From: Panorpa germanica
Taxonomy: Eukaryota > Arthropoda > Insecta > Mecoptera > Panorpidae
Reading direction: 5' to 3'
Assembly (NCBI GenBank): GCA_963678705.1
Contig: OY783208.1
Coordinates: 3,100,001 to 3,164,000, forward strand
Length of the DNA stretch: 64,000 bases
Under the pieces are notes generated by a model. The model was not told the origin of the DNA, made no database searches, and saw only the letters and a list, made by a program, of their open reading frames with translations. The translations under genes and the position numbers were made by a program. The stretch's first letter is position 1; each line of letters begins with the position of its first letter. Shown here one piece after another: positions 46,451 to 58,945 of the stretch.

Positions 46451-47647
46451 TTATTATTTAAATATTTAAGTAAAGGTAAATATAAATAAACGCCTAATAT
46501 GTATGCAACTATTTATACACAGTTTAAACTTTTATTTGTATTCTACTATTTTCAGCAGTTTTTGTGTAAATAATTAAACGTAAAAATCTTCTTTGGAGTA
46601 AATATCATTTTTAATATCATATTTAAGGGAATGCATAAAGAAAGACACTTTTAAAGATATTTCTTAATTGTCACATATCATTATAGCAGAAGATATCTTT
46701 AATAAATTGGTTTGCGTCCTGGGTAAATTCGTTCTAAGTGATAATGCACATTTAAATTAATAATATCTCGCTTTACAGCTGGTCAAAACATTTTAAACTT
46801 TGTAGTGAAATTAAGGACACTTATATTAACATCATATTTAAATTTCATCAAATTCTATAAAGCAGAACTAGTACAAAACAGAAGGACAATTTTAAAGAAT
46901 TTCTTATTTCTTTTTATATGATCAAACCAGGAGCTACTATAATTGACACGGGGTGTTTTTTCGATTCAAAGATGTCTGATTATCCAATGGGGTAACAGAT
47001 TGTGATGACGTTAAAGGAATAAAGCTGCTACCATCCCCAGAAACGTTTCCAAAGTCAATCATTTTCATTTTTAGCCATTTTTCAACTTTACTGATCACTT
47101 TCATGTCAATGGTGTCTTTTATTCTTCAATATATGCTAATTTCTTTTGTGTACACTTTTATCGATATGTTTTAAAGATTTATTGTCGATAAAGAATGTAA
47201 AATACTATTTCTGATGATAAAATCAATGAATCTAATTTAATCTCTGTATTTTAATGACACATACTCGTGTTTATAGATTGTTAATTGTGTTTTACAAATG
47301 TAAATATTGATTTAAGTGCTAAGAACTACCGAAAGGTGATGAACTTAAATTAAATTTTAAAGAAAAAGAAAGGTTTTAGAAACTAAGTGTAATAGATTCG
47401 TTCCTTCTAGAAGCTGTTTGCAAGATGATAATTATTTCGTAGATTAAGGGCAAGAAATTTTAATTACTTTGTGTAGTTAAGGGATTGTGCAAGGATAGAT
47501 TTGTATCACTACACGAAGAAGACCAATTTACTATATTATTTTAAGATTCCACCAAAACTTAAAAAAAAAGAAAACAGATTCTAATTCTAAATTATTAAAT
47601 ACTTTATTCTATAAAATATAATAATTCTTTGATGAAATAAAAATGTA
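46451..47647. other. AT-rich intergenic, no gene
   Basis: No ORF above about 60 codons, no recognisable element and no RNA gene. Confidence 0.45.
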
Positions 47648-48200
47648 ATGGGCTTCTGTCCTCATTTTTTAGTGGTCAATTGATGTTAATAAATGTGTAT
47701 TGGCGTGTCTATTTTATTAAATATCTAAATGTTGACGGAGATATAGCAATTAAAAGTTTTAATTGTAGTTTTAGCGCTAGAACTGGCCGGCCATATTTGT
47801 ATGACGTGAAATGCATTTTAACGTCAGTTATTTGTTGATTCGGTCAGTGCTGTGGTAATGTTTTGTAGCTGTTGGCAGTCGAAATAATCAAGTCAATTCA
47901 AAAAATAATAAATTTTTATTTTATTTTATCCTTTATTTTTACAACAGAGATTTATGAGCTGTAAGGTTGGCAGCGGTTGTCATGTCACATGCATTTGGAA
48001 TGTTGTACAACGTTGAATTCCTTTAATAATTAAAGAGACAAAATGACTTTTTTAATTGTTAATATCTCCTAACATATAAGGAGTTATTAATAAATAATTG
48101 AACATTTGAGGTTCTAGTAACCCACTTTATCAATATGTAGTACACTTTTATAGATATTAAGACATAGGACTCAAGCCCATTGTCATTGGCTCGTTACAAT
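47648..48200 (+). repeat. Dispersed repeat copy X4 and second block upstream of D
   Basis: The core family copy runs to 47940. From 47950 comes the GAGATTTATGAGCTGTAAGG block through AAGCCCATTGTCATTGGCTC, the latter shared with 58205-58455 upstream of E. The piece after TTTTTTAATTGTTAAT is in opposite orientation to that in copy X1. Confidence 0.65.
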
Positions 48201-48397
48201 ATATTTTCTAAGAGATCTTCTAGACGTAATCGGTATAATCGGGTCATTCCCTTTATGGGAAGCACAAATTGAAATGTTAATTTTATTATTTATCATTTTC
48301 CTTTCTGTGATAAATTTGTGGTTTCAAATTCCCCGGGCCTCGTTTTCTTGTTAATCTTTCTCCACAGGACATTTGAGGTTGCTAAAATAAATAAAAT

Positions 48398-48530
48398 AAT
48401 TAACCAAAGGAAATGCGTCAGTGATAACCCGATGGAACCCAATGGCAAAACTTTTCAGAAAATGAGAAGTGGAATTAGTTAAAAGAGCCTCGCGCGTCTA
48501 AGCAACATCTATTAAGACTACAGTGTGATT
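48398..48530 (+). promoter_or_regulatory. Conserved proximal promoter block, unit D
   Basis: Same block as in A, with AACCCGATGGAACCCAATG and GTTAAAAGAGCCTCGCGCG. Like C and E it has an ACATCTATTAAGA stretch in place of the A/B initiator, then TACAGTG. A kappaB-like AAATTCCCC is at 48326. Confidence 0.45.
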
Positions 48531-48598
48531 AAAGTGTGTTTAAGAAGAAGAAAAATAACAGTGTACTTTATAGAATAGTTTTTGGTGTCTAAATTAAA

Positions 48599-51500
48599 AT
48601 GAGCGGTTTAAAGATTTCTCTGTTTATCGTATTTCTTGCGATTGTAAATGTTGAGTCAGGCCTTCGTGGCACATTTGTTTGGTTGGATGATAAAAACCAA
48701 TCAACATTTATCCCAGACGATTGGGACGTTGAAGACCCGTCGATTGTGATAAACATTGATGTGATTAATGTAAATGTTGATAAGATAAACACCGGTGCTT
48801 TTAAGAACTTCACCAACCTCGAAACACTGAAGCTAACAGGAAGAATAGCCGCCATAGAGGACGATGCCTTCGCTGGATTAGACAAATTATATCACATAGA
48901 ACTAAATGGAGTTGGAATTCAACACATCGGCCCTAAAGTCTTCCATAATTTAAAAAGTTTGACGTTGTTAAACGTGGCAAGTAATAAAATTAGTGAAATA
49001 CATCTCACTGACTTAACAATGTTAACAACTCTGTATTTATTCCATAATGCAATCACAGAGTTAAGTCAGGACACTTTTGTAAACTTAGAGAACGTAAAAT
49101 TTATTGACTTAAGTGAGAATAAATTACGTGCATTAAAGAACGGGTCGTTCGACGGTTGTCCAAACCTTGCTACTATATATTTGAGTAACAATCAGATTGC
49201 AGATATTGAACCAAATGCTTTTATACACCTGCCTAAGTTGAAAGTATTGTCCTTAAGTCATAACAATTTAACGACAGTAACAGTGCAACAGTTGCCGAAT
49301 TTAAAGCAATTAAGTTTATCATATAACAAGATCACATTTCTTGAAAAGGACACTTTAATGCAGTTGCCTGAACTGACTGACATCTGGTTAGATCATAACT
49401 TAATAACGAGTGTAGATAAAGATTATTTTATTAACACACCTAAATTAGAATATTTAGACTTAGAATTTAATTCATTAAAAGAATTTAATTTATCTGATAA
49501 ATTAGAAAAGTTAACACGTGTCTTGTTACAACACAATAAATTAGAATCTATAAAATTATCAGCTGCAACCCAAATGAACATAAAGGTATTACGTTTAACT
49601 GACAACAACTTGCCTCACCTGGACGAATCGTTTCAACATTTAATTAACCTTCAACAACTGTATTTAAAGAAAAACAAACTTAAAAGTTTTCCTCTGTGTA
49701 TACCGGGTAGTTTAACAAATTTAGATTTAGCTCAGAATGAACTTCAAGAGATAGCCCTGGATAAATTCTGTGGCTCTGTAACTCAAGGGATGCTGCGAAT
49801 AGTAGATTTATCTTACAACGCAATTACAGAATTAAATAACAACAGTTTTATAAACTTACAAGAGCTGATTTCCATTGGGGTAAATAATAATAAAATCCGT
49901 TCAATAAAGTCGGGCACATTCTCTGGTTGTTCAAACCTAACTAAATTATATTTGTATAACAATCAGATTGCAGATATCGAATCAGACGCTTTTAGGGACC
50001 TTCATAAGTTGGAATTGTTAAGTTTAAAGAACAACAATTTAAAGACGATAACACCAAATCATTTCAAAGGGTTGACGAGTTTAGAGCAATTAGATTTGTC
50101 ATTTAACAATATCACATCCCTTGATCCGCTTCTTTTAAACAATTTGACGGAATTGACTTTCATTTGGTTCAAACACAACTCAATAACGAGTTTACCTGAA
50201 AGATTCTTTAACAACACGCCTAAATTAACGGTAATAAGCTTTACCTTAAATTTGTTAAAAGAATTTTATTTGTACGATAACTTAGTCCATTTGACACATG
50301 TCTCCTTGGAACATAATCAAATTGAGTCTATTAAATTATCACCAGCAGTTCAGAATAGCATCTTCTTCATAAATTTAGAGGACAACAACTTGACTCACCT
50401 GGACGAATCGTTTCAACATTTAATTAATCTTCGCGAATTGTCATTAAAGCGAAACAAACTTAAAAGTTTTCCTCTGTGTATACCGGGTAGTTTAACTGAA
50501 TTGGATTTATCTGACAACGAACTTCATGGGATAGCACTGGATAAATTCTGTGGCTCTGTGACTCAAGGGAATCTGCGAATAGTAGATTTATCTTCTAATC
50601 ATTTTACATCTTACAACTTGACCTACACCAACAAATCTTTACAAGAAACGCAACCAGAGTTGAACGAAATTGATTTAAGTGTTAATTTCTTGAATGCCGA
50701 CTCAGTGACGCTAATTGAAGATTTAGAGTTGCGTCATGTAACACTTCTTAAAATTGAGCCGCAGCGAAAAGATGACGTCAACATCAATCTTAATGAGAGC
50801 ATGAACGGGAAAGGGAACGCTACATGGATAGTGGTCACTTCAGCTGCACTGGCTGTTGCTGTATTTGCAGGTTAGAATTACAATCCTATTTATCTTAATT
50901 GTAGAATAGGCAACCCTCCTAACAATTAACGGTGGCCTACAATCCTAATTCAGAGAGAGTTCAGAAAATAGGGATGACATGCGTTTTATGTTCCAGGCCG
51001 ATATTTTCCTACTCTTAACATTCTCGTAGCTATGTTGTGCTATTTTAGTTATTTGTCTCTGGTACACATCTTCCCTTCCCCCGTCCCTCCGTAGGAAATA
51101 TTCAGGGGCACCACATTTTGACATTATTCCGTTCAGGAAAAGTTTCTCGCGAAATTAACTTCGTAGCACGGTCCTGTAGGAACCACGTGTCCTGTAGGTC
51201 CACGTTACAGCATCCTGAATTAAATAACACCGACCTGGAACATAAAATGCTCCCTGTACATCCAGAGTAAAATGAATTTCAAATATATTGAGTACAAAAC
51301 ATAATTAAGTCTTCCTAACTCATATATTAATAATTACTACATGGAAAACCTGTTCCTTTTCAGTAATTGCCGCCATATTGTTTGTGTGCAAACAACGGAG
51401 AAGGACGAACCCGAACCCGAATGTCAACGATGCAGTTATGTTAGATGAGCTTTATGATGATGTTGGACCTGCGAGGGCTCATGATGATGACAGATCCAGT

Positions 51501-51913
51501 CCATTTTATCATTATCCCATCTTTCCAATTTACGACTCCTTGGGAAGACCTCACATTTATCACTACCCCACGTTCCGTCCATGGTATGACGAAGTTCGGC
51601 CACAACCTATCTATTTATCGGTCCTGCCCGATATTCCAGGTACGTAATTAGAGAACGCGCAACGTGAATTGAACCTAATTATTAAAAAGTCAATTAGTTG
51701 CTTTTACAAGCACATTGTGTAACATTGTTACCTAAAGCTTCAAATACAACAATTAAACAATAATTAAAAAATGTAAATACAAAGAAAGTAAGGTAGTTTT
51801 AATTGGGTATGTTCACTATTAACTCGATGTGTTTTTTCAATGTTTTAGGGCCCCAACAATTGGAACAAGAGGACAACGGGGAAGAAGAAAATATTTACGA
51901 GGAAATTTACTGA
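48599..51913 (+). CDS. LRR type I receptor D with tyrosine-rich tail, intact
   Basis: Exons 48599-50870, 51364-51639 and 51849-51913 encode 870 aa. The signal peptide is MSGLKISLFIVFLAIVNVES. The ectodomain has two related LRR modules, each ending in DESFQHLIN, FPLCIPGSLT and LDKFCGSVTQG. The single-pass helix is at about 743-766 (TWIVVTSAALAVAVFA joined to VIAAILFVC), then KQRRR. The 104-residue tail has YDDV, YDSL, YDEV, YLSV and terminal NIYEEIY. Relative to A-C, the tail has a 9-residue insertion rich in Asp after YDDV. The GT at 50871 and the AG before 51364 restore the frame and complete the helix, which supports the splice. AATAAA is at 52019. E is its closest relative. Function is inferred as surface recognition only. 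Confidence 0.9.
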
Positions 51914-52975
51914 ATATGGTTTTGTTCTGAAGAAGATTTTCTTTATTTTTAAGTTAACCTTAGTTTATATTAAACTTGGATTAACTGGCAGTAGTTTATA
52001 TTATACTTATACGTTCTAAATAAAAATCTTATTTAATGAAAAACATTTTTATAATTATTTTTAGTTCCTACTTTTTATTTGTAATTATATTTCTTATCTG
52101 CTGATATACTTGTCACAGAAAAACCATTAATGGTCCTATTTTTGAGCCAAACAAGTAAACAAATACACCTGAACATTATAATATACTAGCGTTCAGCCCG
52201 TCTGGAAGCGACGTTGAATAAAATAATTTGTAGTTTCAAATGTGAATTCCATTTTTAAATTAGAATGTGTGACTTGACTATAATGGCCGTCGTTTCTATA
52301 AAATGGCGCCGTACTCATATATTGATAAAGTTTTAATTTGGGTTAATGCAGACTTATATGTAAAATTGTAGCCTGTATCTAATTCAATACTCAGACAACT
52401 CGAATATTTATTTCGTCGTTCGTTCAAAACTCAATATTTTGAGTTGTCATACTAATGAACTGCACGATCGATATATTTTAATTAAAATGTAAAAAACCCA
52501 ACTTTAAAATATGATTTCACAGTCCGATTTGAATCATTTCTAATCAAAACGGAAATGCGGTATCAGATCCGCTCCGTGCGTCCATCGAACAACGAACAAA
52601 AACCGCCATTAAGCAGCTAACGTGTAAGGGCGCTCTCACACTGGTTCAAAATACTTGCAGCGTCCGAGTTATGCAGTAGGGTGTGGTCGCATTTAATTGA
52701 TAAAGTGTGCTAATGCAAAACAACTTCAGTACTCGATACTAAAAAAGTCGGCATCGTTAGTAGATAGTTCCAGTGTGAGAGCAGCCTTAACCAACACGCT
52801 GCGCTGGTTCCTACGTAGGCCCAGTCTGCCTTACAGGGAATCCGGATGCGGACAACCTCACGACGCCCCTCTCACTCCACTTCTACTTACATGACTAAAA
52901 TTTATCAAAAGTTAGGACTTACGTAATTTAAGTTTATTAAATAAATTTTTAATTTGAAATTAATTGAATTTCTTT
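51914..52975 (+). repeat. Unit D 3' flank (shared tail block)
   Basis: The 3' UTR with AATAAA at 52019, the CTAGCGTTCAGCCCGTCTGG motif near 52187, the nested MITE and the CTACGTAGGCC block, all as in the other units. From 52980 it continues as a D/E-only segment. Confidence 0.7.
52627..52787. mobile_element. MITE nested in unit 3' flank (copy 3 of 4)
   Basis: AGGGCGCTCTCACACTGG and CCAGTGTGAGAGCAGCCT bounded by TA, in the same place as in units B and E. Confidence 0.5.
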
Positions 52976-53186
52976 ATCACTAGTGTTTATGCCTAACAAC
53001 GAATTTATGACGTCACGCATTGTAGTCCGGATATACGACCAAAACGTATTGTATGTATCAATATCCAATTAAAAAAATTTAATTTTAATTAAAACAGTCT
53101 AATCGTTATGCATTTAAAGATTTATTTACAAAGTATAATAAAAAATTAATAATATTAAAGTTAAGATATATGAGTTAAGATATATA

Positions 53187-55190
53187 CAGGGTGTCCCAAA
53201 ATTCAACGATAAGCCGGCACCAGAAGATGGTCCTGCTCATGACTACTCAAGAAAAGAAGAAATAAAAAATTTATCTCATTTTGTTTATTAATTAGAAAAA
53301 AAATAATTTTTTTTTCGAAAATTGAAACATTTTAAGATGTTTTTAACTACCATGACCACAATTTATTTCTGATTTTTTTTTTGAATCGGCAACCTAAATA
53401 GCACTGCTATCCATCACAACCATTAAAACTCCCAGAATGCTAGTAGTTTTTACACAAAAATCAATCGAAATTACATTTTTCCCTAAATTTTTTAAAGATT
53501 TTTACTTTCAGTCCACTTTAACTCATCGTGGTGTAAAAAAAAAGTATGAACATTACTATGGCAAGTTTTTTTTAAAATTGGCGCAACTCTTCAGGATTCC
53601 AAAATAGTATAATACTCCAGGAAAACTAGCAATAAAAAAAAATTATGCATACTGTTTCTAAAAAAGAACCATATTTCATAAATTGTTGTTGTTGATAGTT
53701 ATCATTTTTACAATACCCAAAAGAGGTTTTTTATTGTTGAATGAATTAAAACAAATGATACAAACATTTTTTCATTTATTTTATAAATTTTATAGTTGAT
53801 TTACATTATAGTAAATGTTCAAAATGTTTGCCACCAGCATAAATACAGGCACGACATCGCCTTAAAAGAAATCTTTTTCATATCATATCGTTTACCTTTC
53901 ATATGATGTGCAACCTGAGTATTTTTTTGTCGAAGCTCGTCCAATGTTGCTACGGGTTTTGAATAAACTCTTTCTTTAAGACAACCCCAATAGAAGAAGT
54001 CCAGAGGTTTAGATCGGGTGAATAAGGTGGCCATAATATTGGACCAAATCGTCCAATCCCACGCCCTGGATACTCTTCGTTTAGGTATTCTCGCACAGGG
54101 CGAGCATAGTGAGCTGAGCAACCATCATTTTGTAAATCACTTATGGGCACGTCTTTTAATAATTCTGACAAATCATTTTGTAAAAAGTTCAAATAATTAT
54201 TGCCATCTAATATCCTTGTACCTCAAAGAGCCCAAGCACTTTTCCATTTAATATCCCGTCCATAGGTTAATCTTAAATTGATATTGGGATTTGTCTAGTC
54301 TCATTAGGTGCGGATTTTCATTGCTCCAGCTATGTAGGTTATAAAGATTTAAATAACCATCTATCTTGCAGGTTGTTTCATCCGACTATAGAATTTTACC
54401 TAAGAATTGGGGATCTTCCCTAAGTTTTTGCAGCATAACACGGCAAAATGCAACCCGTTGTGGATATTATCCAATGGTAATAACGTCCGAAAAAAAAAAC
54501 AATCTTTTTTAAGGCGGTGTTGTGGCTGTATTAATGCCAGTGGGAAACAATTTGAACATTTACTGTAATGTAAATAAGGCAATAAATTTATAAAGTGAAT
54601 TAAAATTGTTTGTACCATTTGTTTTAATTCATTCAACAATAAAAAACCTATTTTGGGTATTGTAAAAGTGATAACTATCAACATCAACAATTTATGAAAT
54701 TTGGTTCTTGTTTAGAAATAGTATGCATAATTTTTTTTTATTGCTAGTTTTCCTGGAGTATTATACCATTTTGGAATCCTGAAGAGTTGCGCCAATTTTT
54801 AAAAAAACTTGCCATAGTAGTGTTCATACTTTTTTTTACACCACGATGAGTTAAAGTGGACTGAAAGTAAAAATCTTTAAAAATTTTAGGGAAAAAAGTA
54901 ATTTCGATTGACTTTTGTGTAAAAACTACTAGCATTCTGGGAGTTTTAATGGTTGTGATGGATAGCAGTGCTATTTAGGTTGCCGATACAAAAAAAAAAT
55001 CAGAAATATTTGAAAAATTGTGGTCATGGTAGTTAAAAACATCTTAAGGTGTTTTAATTTTCGAAAAAAAAATTTTTTTTTTTCTAATTCCTAAACAAAA
55101 TGAGATAATTTTTTTTTCTTCTTTTCTTGTGTAGTCATGAGCAGGACCATCTTCTGGTGCCGGCTTATCGTTGAATTTTGGGACACCCTG
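53187..55190. mobile_element. Mariner-like fold-back element with about 640-bp inverted repeats
   Basis: Starts CAGGGTGTCCCAAAATTCAA and ends in the reverse complement, with TA on both sides (53185-53186 and 55191-55192). The inverted repeats extend inward to about 53830 and 54535, far longer than normal mariner ends. The roughly 700-bp centre holds part of a transposase on the minus strand. The equivalent place in unit E (about 63385-63400) lacks the element, so insertion followed the D/E duplication or was lost in E. Confidence 0.85.
53825..54435 (-). pseudogene. Mariner-like transposase fragment
   Basis: Minus-strand pieces in several frames: WSDET (first Asp) near 54390, NDGCSAHYARPVREYLN (second Asp), then WPPYSPDLN and DFFYWG (third Asp region). 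These are the DDD landmarks of mariner transposases. The N-terminal DNA-binding half is missing because the inverted repeat begins there, and stops and frameshifts occur. Confidence 0.78.
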
Positions 55191-55199
55191 TATATAGCT

Positions 55200-55496
55200 T
55201 ATAAAGCTATCAACCTAATGATATATAAAAATTAATATAAAAATCATAATTAAGAAAAAAAGAAGGGATTGAAATATATTTATTTTATTAAAGTAATTAA
55301 TTTTCTTTTTCTTGATGGTTTTTCATTTACATAAATTATTTTACATTATATTGGTTGATATCCACACTATCCTTTTATGGTACAAATATTATAATAACTA
55401 TGGCAGCAATCTAATTTGTCTTCCCAGAGCAATTCTCTTATTTCCAATACTTTTATTGATTGATTTACTTGTCTATTAGTATTTTTCGTTTACACT
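55200..55496. repeat. D/E segmental-duplication flank
   Basis: Matches 63390-63675 after unit E (for example TTGGTTGATATCCACACTAT). No gene. Confidence 0.6.
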
Positions 55497-56370
55497 CAGT
55501 GGCGTAGCTAGGCAACCAAGGGCCCCGGTGCAAAAAGAAATCCGGGCCCCTAACTAAACTGTTTAGGTTTTTCAAGTCAGATATAATTATATATATGTAA
55601 ATACTTTAAAGGTACAAAGCTATTAGTTTACCATCAGCTCTTTATCATGCACTGCATGACACAGCAAAACTACTTACTACATGTATGTGTGTGTGTGTCT
55701 TGTGTGAGCTTTAGTGCTCCCCTAGGTGAAGAGTTTAGGAACGTATACTTGGATTTATATTATTGGCATTAATCAATAAAACGAAGTAAATCAAAAGATG
55801 TATGTATGTATGTATGTAAAACATTTATTGTACATAAAACATTAATAGTATATTACACACCGAGGGAAGAAAACTGACCCCTATCCAAAGGCAAGGGTGG
55901 CAAACACGCGGACTGGAATATCCTACTTTCTTCACTAGCGGGTATACTATTTTGCACCAAAGTATGTCACTCCTTCTATCTTATCCAGATCAATTATTAT
56001 GATGTTTTAATAGTAGACCAAAGGAAATATACATCTGCCTTTTCTGTATATTGTTAGCGATATTACGCTCTAAGACTCTAAGTACAATCCTGCAGCTACT
56101 TTTGTTCCAACTTAATCTCAACATAAACAACTCTAGAATGCGTACCTCTGCCTGAGAGAATTACGTAATAGACTTAGACCCTTGCCTGGTCCATGTTTCC
56201 CCCCTCCCGTTATTGTTTATGTTTTTGTTATAAAAGTTTTGTAAGCATTGTCGGGAATAACTATTTACTAAGAGTATTACATCACTGTGAAACCGTTAAA
56301 ATATAAATATAAGTTATAAAAGTCCGAGGGCCCCCTGAGCTTGGGGGCCCCGGTGCACTGCACCGACTCG
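55497..56370. mobile_element. hAT-related element, right end degraded
   Basis: Begins CAGTGGCGTAGCTAGGCAAC like the MITE at 35703, and near the right end has GGGGCCCCGGTGCACTGCAC, matching that element's subterminal region. The expected terminal CTAGCTACGCCACTG is missing, so the right terminus is lost. A TATG microsatellite lies at about 55798-55816. No transposase is seen. It is duplicated after unit E from 63676. Confidence 0.65.
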
Positions 56371-56881
56371 CCCCGTCATACTTTTAAAAGCTCAGCTGTA
56401 TAACGCTACGACACATTAAAAAAGCATTGTCTCACTCTTATTACTATAATATATATGGGAGTGAAAAGGATAAAAAATACACTACTTGTCTACTATATTA
56501 AGTATAGACTGAAGTATGTCTGTGCTTATTTTGTAAACAAATTTAAATTTATCAAATTTATTTATTGTAATAGAACGAACTGTCAAATTTATTGTCAAAT
56601 ATTATAAGCAAATAAGGTGTGGAAATGTTTAGATCTTTAAAAAGAAAAGCATTGCGATATTTTAAAAATGATGGACCAACATTATTGCCGTTGACATTTC
56701 CAATATTAGTAAAGTTTAACATAAATATTGGATTATTATCCAAATATTACTTAAAGCTGCAATAGAACTACAATTCCGGATTGGCTTGAACCCGAATTAG
56801 TCTGGATAATTGGAGCCCTACAATACAAACATTTTCTGTACGTGTAGAGGACAACAGAAGCATGTAGTATAGGAGAAAAAT
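56371..56881. other. Intergenic before the IS630-like remnant
   Basis: No supported gene. It may include the decayed 5' end of the neighbouring transposon. Confidence 0.35.
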
Positions 56882-57580
56882 CAGTGTGAGTGTCAAAAAG
56901 CGTGTAGTTGATGCTGGTTCAGGAGTACCCATTTCTCCACAGAAAACACGTGTCAAAGCTCAGTCGGAAGATGAATTTGTTAAAGATGCCGTAATAAGCG
57001 ATTAATTTATGAGAAGAATTTTCAATGTAAGAATATATTTAGATGTAGGCACTTATTTTGAAGTATTAATTATTTGCAAACTAATTTCAGTGGAGAATGC
57101 GTCACTAATATTGTCAATAAAGTGTCAGATATTGGATTACCATGGCATGAATGCGGAATTGTTCAAGAAATGGCTCAAAGAACGACTTATTCCCAATTTA
57201 CAAGAGCTATTCTTAATCATCATGGATAACGCTACAGACATTCCAAATAATATTGGAACCCCTATCTAATACAACATGGAAAAAAACGATTTGGTTATTT
57301 ATCTACAAAAAAATAATATCTCAACCACACCAGAAATGCTAAAAACCGAACTTTCGCGTCCTGCCAAGGAAAACCGTCTATTAAAAGTATATGAAATTCA
57401 CAGCATCGCAAAGGAACATGGTCACAAAGTATGCGTCTTCCACCTTATCACTGTAATTTCAATGCTATTGACTTAGTACAGGCCAACTGTAAAGAATTTT
57501 ATATCAAAAACATTGATACAGATCAACTGAAAAATGAAAATGTTTTTCCGATGCGTGTATTTTAGAAATTGCATAAAGAC
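56882..57580 (+). pseudogene. Decayed IS630/Tc1-like DDE transposase
   Basis: Plus-strand fragments read in order like an insect IS630-family transposase: a basic KTRVKAQSEDEF segment ending in a stop at 57003, LDYHGMNAELFKKWL, IIMDNAT (second catalytic Asp), TWKKNDLVIYLQKNNIS and, after a frameshift, RLPPYHCNFNAIDLV, where the usual Glu reads Asp. At least two stops or frameshifts separate the pieces. Terminal repeats were not found. Confidence 0.72.
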
Positions 57581-58200
57581 TGTGGAAAACAAGATTTTGC
57601 AATGGTGGGATATTATAGAAAAGCACGGCCGAAGATTTTTTTCTTATACAGATAGGAGATCCTGACAATGATATGAAGAGTAATTAAAGAGGACCTATTA
57701 ATAATTGTTATTTAACAGCGTTGTAGCACTGATGACTTCTTAGAATGTTGGCAGTATCTATAGTGTCGTCACCTCACATATGTGTGCCACACCGCTGCTT
57801 CATAAATTTTATTACTGTAAGCGCATAGTAAATTTAATTGTTGAAACAACCAAACCGAACACGAAGACACAAGCATAATTGCTCTGAGCTATTGTGCCAT
57901 AATTATTAATTGTGCATATTACATTATAAAACAAATATATAAAGAAACATGAAAAAAGAATTAATTTTTAACTCAGATGTTTGTTATTTACAAAAGTAAC
58001 AGGCATTACAAATATTTCAATATGAATCATTTCTAAACATACTCATACATATATTTTTTAAAATTATTTCACGATAGCTCTCATAGATGACGCTGTTATA
58101 AAATATATTTTGCTGTATAATAAGTGAAATACGTTCATCAAATCTTAGTCCTAGTTCCTAGTTCCTAGCCATACGTCATCGCCGATCTATCGTAACTTTG
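57581..58200. other. Intergenic, no gene
   Basis: AT-rich sequence between the transposase remnant and the upstream repeat of unit E; nothing recognised. Confidence 0.4.
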
Positions 58201-58204
58201 ACTA

Positions 58205-58455
58205 TATCAAAGATTTATGAGCTGTACGTTAATGTCACATGCATTTGGAATGTGTACAACGTTAAGTCCCTTTAATAATTAAAGAGACAAAAAGACTTTT
58301 TTAATTGTTAATATCTCTTAACATATATGGAGTTATTAACAAATAATTGGACATTTGAGGTTCTAGTAACCCTAGTATATTGATAAAGATCAATATGTAG
58401 TACACTTTTATAGAAATTAAGTCATAGGACACAAGCCCATTGTCATTGGCTCGTT
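58205..58455 (+). repeat. Dispersed repeat upstream of E, shared with D
   Basis: Matches 47950-48200. Together with the following TTCTAGACGTAATCG stretch it defines the left part of the D/E segmental duplication. Confidence 0.6.
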
Positions 58456-58740
58456 ACAATATATTTTCCAAGAGCTGTTCTAGACGTAATCGTTAGTGCG
58501 GTCATTCCCTTTCTGGAAAATCACACATTGTAACTTTAATTTGGTGTAAGTCACATTGAAATGTTAATTTTATTATTTGTCATTATCTTTCCTGTGACAA
58601 ATTTGTTCATGCAAATGACTAAATCCAATTAATTAATATTTTGTGGTTTCAAATTCCCCGGGCTTCGTTTTTTTTTCGAGTCTTTCTCTCAGGAAATTTG
58701 AGGTTGTTAAAAATGAACGGATGCAAAATTGAATAAAATA

Positions 58741-58870
58741 ATTAACCAAACAAAATGCGTCAGTGATAACCCGATGGAACCCAATGACAAAACGTTGCAG
58801 AAAATAAGAAGTGGAATCAGTTAAAAGAGCCTCGCGTGTCTAAGCAGCATCTATTAAGACTACAGTGTTT
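58741..58870 (+). promoter_or_regulatory. Conserved proximal promoter block, unit E
   Basis: Same block as D, including GTTAAAAGAGCCTCGCG and CATCTATTAAGACTACAGTG. A kappaB-like AAATTCCCC is at 58651. Confidence 0.45.
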
Positions 58871-58945
58871 AGAGTGATTGAAAGTGTGTTAAAGAAGAAG
58901 AATAATAGTTTACTTTATAGAATAGTTTTTGGTTTCTAAATCAAA

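Noticed and set aside
53819-54935. ORFs of 60-100 codons within the mariner-like element
   Set aside because: Most are shadows or frame-shifted pieces of one decayed transposase and its inverted repeats, not separate genes.
55796-55818. TATG repeats considered as a CRISPR-like or regulatory array
   Set aside because: A simple tetranucleotide microsatellite with no spacers, inside a hAT-related repeat.
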